Positions 60,773 to 64,000 of a stretch of 64,000 nucleotides of DNA are shown here, piece after piece. The DNA comes from Parabacteroides sp. GTDB lineage: Bacteria > Bacteroidota > Bacteroidia > Bacteroidales > Tannerellaceae. The notes beneath the pieces are model-generated. The model saw nothing but the letters and a program-made list of their open reading frames with translations, was not told the origin of the DNA and did not search any database. The stretch spans positions 310,001 through 374,000 of the forward strand of contig DXVO01000023.1 in assembly GCA_019417325.1 (NCBI GenBank), in the 5' to 3' direction. How positions within the stretch are numbered: the stretch's first letter is position 1; the number at the start of each line of letters is the position of its first letter. Position numbers and translations under genes: made by a program.

Positions 60773-63001
60773 TTACATACGTTCGTGAAAACTACGGCTG
60801 ATAATCTCTAATTGATGCTCACGGCTTAACTTCACGAAATTTACAGCATAACCGGAAACACGGATAGTCAACTGCGGATATTTTTCAGGATGATTCATTG
60901 CATCATATAGCATATCGCGGTTCAGTACATTTACATTCAGGTGGTGAGCTCCCTTGATGAAGTAACCATCCATTATTGTTATCATATTATCTATACGATC
61001 TTCTTCCTTTACTCCCAGTGATTTCGGGATGATAGAAAAAGTATTGCTAATACCATCTTGTGAGTCGCGATAACGAAGTTTCGCTACGGAACTCAAGGAG
61101 GCAATCGCACCGTTTTTGTCGCGTCCGTGCATTGGATTGGCCCCCGGAGCGAAAGCAAAACCTTTGGCACGACCGTCAGGGGTGGCTCCAGTCTTCTTCC
61201 CGTACATCACATTAGAAGTGATGGTCAGCAATGAAAGTGTAGGACGGGCATTTTTGTAAACAGCCAGTTTTTTCAACTCTTCGTTAAAAAAGTATACCAG
61301 ATTTACGCCGAGACTGTCTACCCTGTCATCGTTATTGCCAAAGCAAGGAAATTCGCCCTGAATGTCAAAGCTTTCCGTCAAACCTATTTCATTGCGGCGG
61401 ACTCTTACTTTTGCATATTTGATGGCTGACAATGAATCGAGTACAACAGAAAGACCGGCTATACCGTAAGCCATGTCAATGCGCGGATTGGTATCTATAA
61501 GAGCCATTTGGGCTTTTTCGTAGTAATATTTATCATGCATATAATGGATGATATTCATGCATTCATTATAAATACGGGCAATTTCTGTCAACACTTTTTT
61601 ATAATTGTACACCACCTCTTCGAATATCAGCGTGTCGTTGGTCAATACGGGGATATTCTTCACCATTACTGTACCTGTATTTTCGCAACGTCCGCCATTG
61701 ATGGCGAGCAACAAGGCCTTTGCCAAATTGCAACGTGCACCGAAAAACTGAATCTGCTTACCTATTTCCTGATAAGATACGCAGCAAGCGATTCCATAGT
61801 CGTCGGATTGGCGAATTTCACGCATTAAGTCATCATTTTCATACTGGATAGATGAAGTTTCTATAGAGACTTTTGCACAGAACTCCTTAAAACCTCTGGG
61901 GAGTTTTGGAGTCCAAAGTACTGTAAGATTAGGCTCCGGTGAAGAACCAAGATTATACAATGTCTGTAAAAAGCGGAAAGAAGTCTTTGTAACTTTAGTA
62001 CGCCCGTCGTCGAAATGTCCACCCAAAGATTCAGTTACCCAAGTCGGAGAGCCTGCAAAGATGTTATTGTATGATTTCATACGTAAATGGCGTACCATAC
62101 GCAGTTTGATTACAAGCTGGTCTATCAACTCCTGTGCGAAAGTCTCTGTTATCGTTCCTTTGTTCAGTTCATATTCCAGATAAATATCCAGAAAGGAAGA
62201 AATATTACCCAATGACATGGCAGCACCATCTTGCTCTTTGACTGCAGCAAGGTAAGCCATATATACCCATTGTACGGCTTCTTGTGCCGTATAAGCAGGA
62301 CGGCTCAGGTCTAGACCATAATATTCCCCCATTATCTTCATGCCTTCCAATGCCTTTATTTGTTCTGCAACTTCTTCTCGCAAACAAATTCGGGCTTCTG
62401 TCATCGGACCGGTGAGTTTATGCAAATCTTCTTTCTTAGCTTCGATCAAGCGATCAATACCATAAAGAGCCATGCGACGGTAGTCTCCAATGATACGTCC
62501 ACGAGCATAATTATCCGGAAGTCCGGTTATTAATCCCATAGAACGAAATGAGCGGATTTCTTCCGTATATACATCGAAAACTCCCTCATTATGCGTCTTG
62601 CGATAATGAGTAAAAATATACTTGACACAATCATCTACTTCCACTCCATTTTCATGACAAGCTTTACTTACTACATTGATTCCTCCAAAAGGCTTGATAG
62701 AACATTTCAAAAGTTCGTCTGTTTGCAAGCCTACGATAAGTTCGTTTTCCTTGTCTATATATCCCGCTCTGTGAGAGATGATAGTTGATACAGTAACGTT
62801 ATCCAGTGACCTAACACCGTTATTTTTTCTTTCTTCTACCAACGCTTCTAAACAACTGTTCCATACAGTTTTAGTACGTTCTGTAGGCCCTTGAAGAAAA
62901 GATGCATCTCCATAATAGGGAGTGATATTCCTTCTTACAAAATCCTTTACATTGATTTCTGTGTTCCAAATACCGTCTGTAAAAATATTATCTAATCTCA
63001 T
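60773..63001 (-). CDS. pflB: Formate C-acetyltransferase (pyruvate formate-lyase)
   Basis: The glycyl-radical enzyme converts pyruvate and CoA to acetyl-CoA and formate. It has 742 residues from the ATG at 63001 (M-R-L-D-N-I-F). The catalytic cysteine pair is in I-A-C-C-V-S-Y-Q and the radical glycine in R-V-S-G-Y-A-V near the C-terminus. The frame is open four codons upstream. No TAnnTTTG box is visible between its start and the candidate invertible segment at 63098, so its promoter is not clear in the given orientation. Confidence 0.97.
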   Translation of the reverse strand: MRLDNIFTDGIWNTEINVKDFVRRNITPYYGDASFLQGPTERTKTVWNSCLEALVEERKNNGVRSLDNVTVSTIISHRAGYIDKENELIVGLQTDELLKCSIKPFGGINVVSKACHENGVEVDDCVKYIFTHYRKTHNEGVFDVYTEEIRSFRSMGLITGLPDNYARGRIIGDYRRMALYGIDRLIEAKKEDLHKLTGPMTEARICLREEVAEQIKALEGMKIMGEYYGLDLSRPAYTAQEAVQWVYMAYLAAVKEQDGAAMSLGNISSFLDIYLEYELNKGTITETFAQELIDQLVIKLRMVRHLRMKSYNNIFAGSPTWVTESLGGHFDDGRTKVTKTSFRFLQTLYNLGSSPEPNLTVLWTPKLPRGFKEFCAKVSIETSSIQYENDDLMREIRQSDDYGIACCVSYQEIGKQIQFFGARCNLAKALLLAINGGRCENTGTVMVKNIPVLTNDTLIFEEVVYNYKKVLTEIARIYNECMNIIHYMHDKYYYEKAQMALIDTNPRIDMAYGIAGLSVVLDSLSAIKYAKVRVRRNEIGLTESFDIQGEFPCFGNNDDRVDSLGVNLVYFFNEELKKLAVYKNARPTLSLLTITSNVMYGKKTGATPDGRAKGFAFAPGANPMHGRDKNGAIASLSSVAKLRYRDSQDGISNTFSIIPKSLGVKEEDRIDNMITIMDGYFIKGAHHLNVNVLNRDMLYDAMNHPEKYPQLTIRVSGYAVNFVKLSREHQLEIISRSFHERM

Positions 63002-63097
63002 AATAAAGCACAAATTAAAGATATAATTATTCTATAAATAGTGAACATTTTTTATAAGTCAATTTTAATGTATACAAACACAAATATTAAAATAAAC

Positions 63098-63114
63098 TTA
63101 GTTCTGTAAGAACT
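63098..63114 (+). repeat. Left inverted repeat of candidate invertible promoter 2
   Basis: TTAGTTCTGTAAGAACT. It contains the dyad AGTTC-TGTAA-GAACT and matches the reverse complement of 63409-63425 with one mismatch. Confidence 0.75.
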
Positions 63115-63424
63115 GTAGGTAAGTATTAATACTCAATTAATAGAATAAGAAATAATATCAACTGAATTTCAAATAATTACGCCAATTCAAATATTGAATA
63201 AATGTTATTTTTATTCTATTGAAATAGTTCTTAAGAATATAAAGTACTATTCTATTCCTGCCGTAAAATTCAAAGCTAGAAATATTAAAAGCAAAAAAAT
63301 AATATCATCATACTACTGATTATTAAATCTTTAATAAAATAAAATGGAACTTTTTTATGAAAAATACTAGATTAACTTTGTTGAGAAAATAAAGGAGAAT
63401 TTCATTTTAGTTCTTACAGGACTA
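63098..63424. promoter_or_regulatory. Candidate invertible promoter segment 2
   Basis: Inverted copies of the TAGTTC-N5-GAACTA dyad bracket about 290 bp of AT-rich DNA without genes. TAACTTTG (63373-63380) is a rightward -7 box 28 bp before the right repeat; a clear -33 is absent. As given it points to 63520 and 63787; inverted it would point to pflB. A third degenerate half-site (TAGTTC at 63225) lies inside. Confidence 0.5.
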
Positions 63425-63434
63425 AAATGAAATT
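63398..63434. repeat. Right inverted repeat 2, within a perfect 14-bp hairpin
   Basis: Arms 63398-63411 and 63421-63434 are perfectly complementary around a 9-nt loop. The core TAGTTC-TTACA-GGACTA is the inverted partner of the left repeat. No T run follows, so it is not a standard terminator. Confidence 0.75.
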
Positions 63435-63449
63435 AACAATAATACACAT

Positions 63450-63603
63450 TTAGAAACCCAAATGCCGCCCCACCTTCACAGGCAGAGCGGCACAATCACT
63501 AACTAAAAAAACTAATACCATGACAAACCCTATTTCTAAATCATCTGCAAACATCTCAAGTTTCTGCTTTAATTCCTTTACTGTCATAATCGTTATTTTT
63601 TAG
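63450..63603. other. Short opposed reading frames, coding status unclear
   Basis: A 45-codon minus frame (63587-63450, starting M-T-V-K-E-L-K-Q-K-L) and a 27-codon plus frame (63520-63603, starting M-T-N-P-I-S-K) share the same DNA. A tgccgc/gcggca stem lies near 63464-63492. The plus frame would be transcribed from the -7 box at 63373. I cannot show that either is translated. The rest of the 63604-63786 gap shows nothing. Confidence 0.25.
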
Positions 63604-63786
63604 TTTTATATTAATATTTCAATTATACTTTTTATCTTAGCCACATTATTGAGTTTTGTACCTCATCCAACCTGTTTTATTGTCGGTGATGATGCAAACG
63701 TATTATCATATTTTGATATTATAATTATTTTATGACAACATTGATGGTTAAATATTACAAATCGCATATATAATACTAATAATCAA

Positions 63787-64000
63787 ATGATTAATTTTGA
63801 AGAGATATTAAAATTAAAAGGAAAAACAAAAGCTGACCTTGCACGTTTTCTTGAAATACAGCCTAGCAATGTTAACAGAATTATCCACAATGAAAACATA
63901 TCTCTATCTAAAATAGAGAATATATGTTCATTTTTAGACATATCACTAATTGATGCTATGATGATTTCCGGATACAATAAAGGTGAAATGCTAAAGTGTA
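63787..64000 (+). CDS. XRE-type helix-turn-helix protein, partial
   Basis: The visible 71 residues form a Cro/C1-type DNA-binding domain (K-A-D-L-A-R-F-L-E-I-Q-P-S-N-V-N-R-I). The gene is cut by the right edge. It could be the first gene of the unit served by the candidate invertible promoter. Confidence 0.8.
   Translation, partial: MINFEEILKLKGKTKADLARFLEIQPSNVNRIIHNENISLSKIENICSFLDISLIDAMMISGYNKGEMLKC

Noticed and set aside
63225..63240. Third TAGTTC site inside invertible segment 2 as an extra crossover point
   Set aside because: Only one arm is conserved and the spacer does not match the others; kept as a note only.
1..64000. CRISPR array, rRNA operon, intact insertion sequence or prophage
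   Set aside because: No regular spaced repeats, no rRNA sequence, no transposase and no phage structural gene set were seen.

Overview
The window reads as a chromosomal piece of a Bacteroidales gut anaerobe, most likely Parabacteroides or a close relative. The evidence is TAnnTTTG-type -7 promoter boxes, FimB/Mfa2-type lipoprotein fimbriae, FISUMP-type surface lipoproteins, RteC and DUF3408 mobile-element proteins, and many lipoboxes. The genus is an inference from gene content, not from a marker gene.

Core region, 1-33196. An RND efflux operon (outer-membrane channel cut by the left edge, pump, adaptor) is followed by a small membrane protein, a LacI-type regulator and an SDR/UxuA pair for hexuronate use. 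Next come an M23 lipoprotein, a THUMP-like methyltransferase, an HU-type DNA-binding protein, a TerB-like protein, a sugar acetyltransferase, a glycerate kinase and a GH78-type rhamnosidase. A two-component system, an EFR1 ferredoxin, a TlpA thioredoxin, indolepyruvate oxidoreductase IorAB and MltG follow. The region ends with a five-gene fimbrial operon.

Integration hotspot, 33262-57152. A tRNA-Ser(GCT) is followed by a tyrosine integrase gene cut in two. Its N-terminal part lies at 33592-34565 and its C-terminal part at 56988-57152. An 11-bp direct repeat at both cut points brackets a nested element of about 22.4 kb (34566-56998). The left part of the element is cargo: two AraC regulators with a shared promoter motif, redox and detoxification enzymes, two transporters, cyclophilin-like and flavodoxin-like lipoproteins, and a PLP lyase. 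The right part holds RteC, a mobilization accessory protein, DUF3408, two excisionase-like proteins, a putative oriT, a three-gene group of unknown function and two tandem tyrosine recombinases. No relaxase or transfer genes are visible, so the element looks mobilizable at best, or decayed.

Right region, 57153-64000. Two surface lipoproteins of unknown role are followed by pyruvate formate-lyase and its activase. The window ends with an HTH protein cut by the right edge.

The most interesting signal is a pair of candidate invertible promoters, at 12504-12756 and 63098-63424. Each is flanked by inverted repeats built on the same dyad, TAGTTC-N5-GAACTA, with a locus-specific 5-bp spacer. Each carries one TAnnTTTG box 25-28 bp inside its right repeat. 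In one orientation the first would drive the HU-like gene and in the other the methyltransferase; the second would switch between the HTH-side genes and pflB. No matching recombinase is encoded next to either site.
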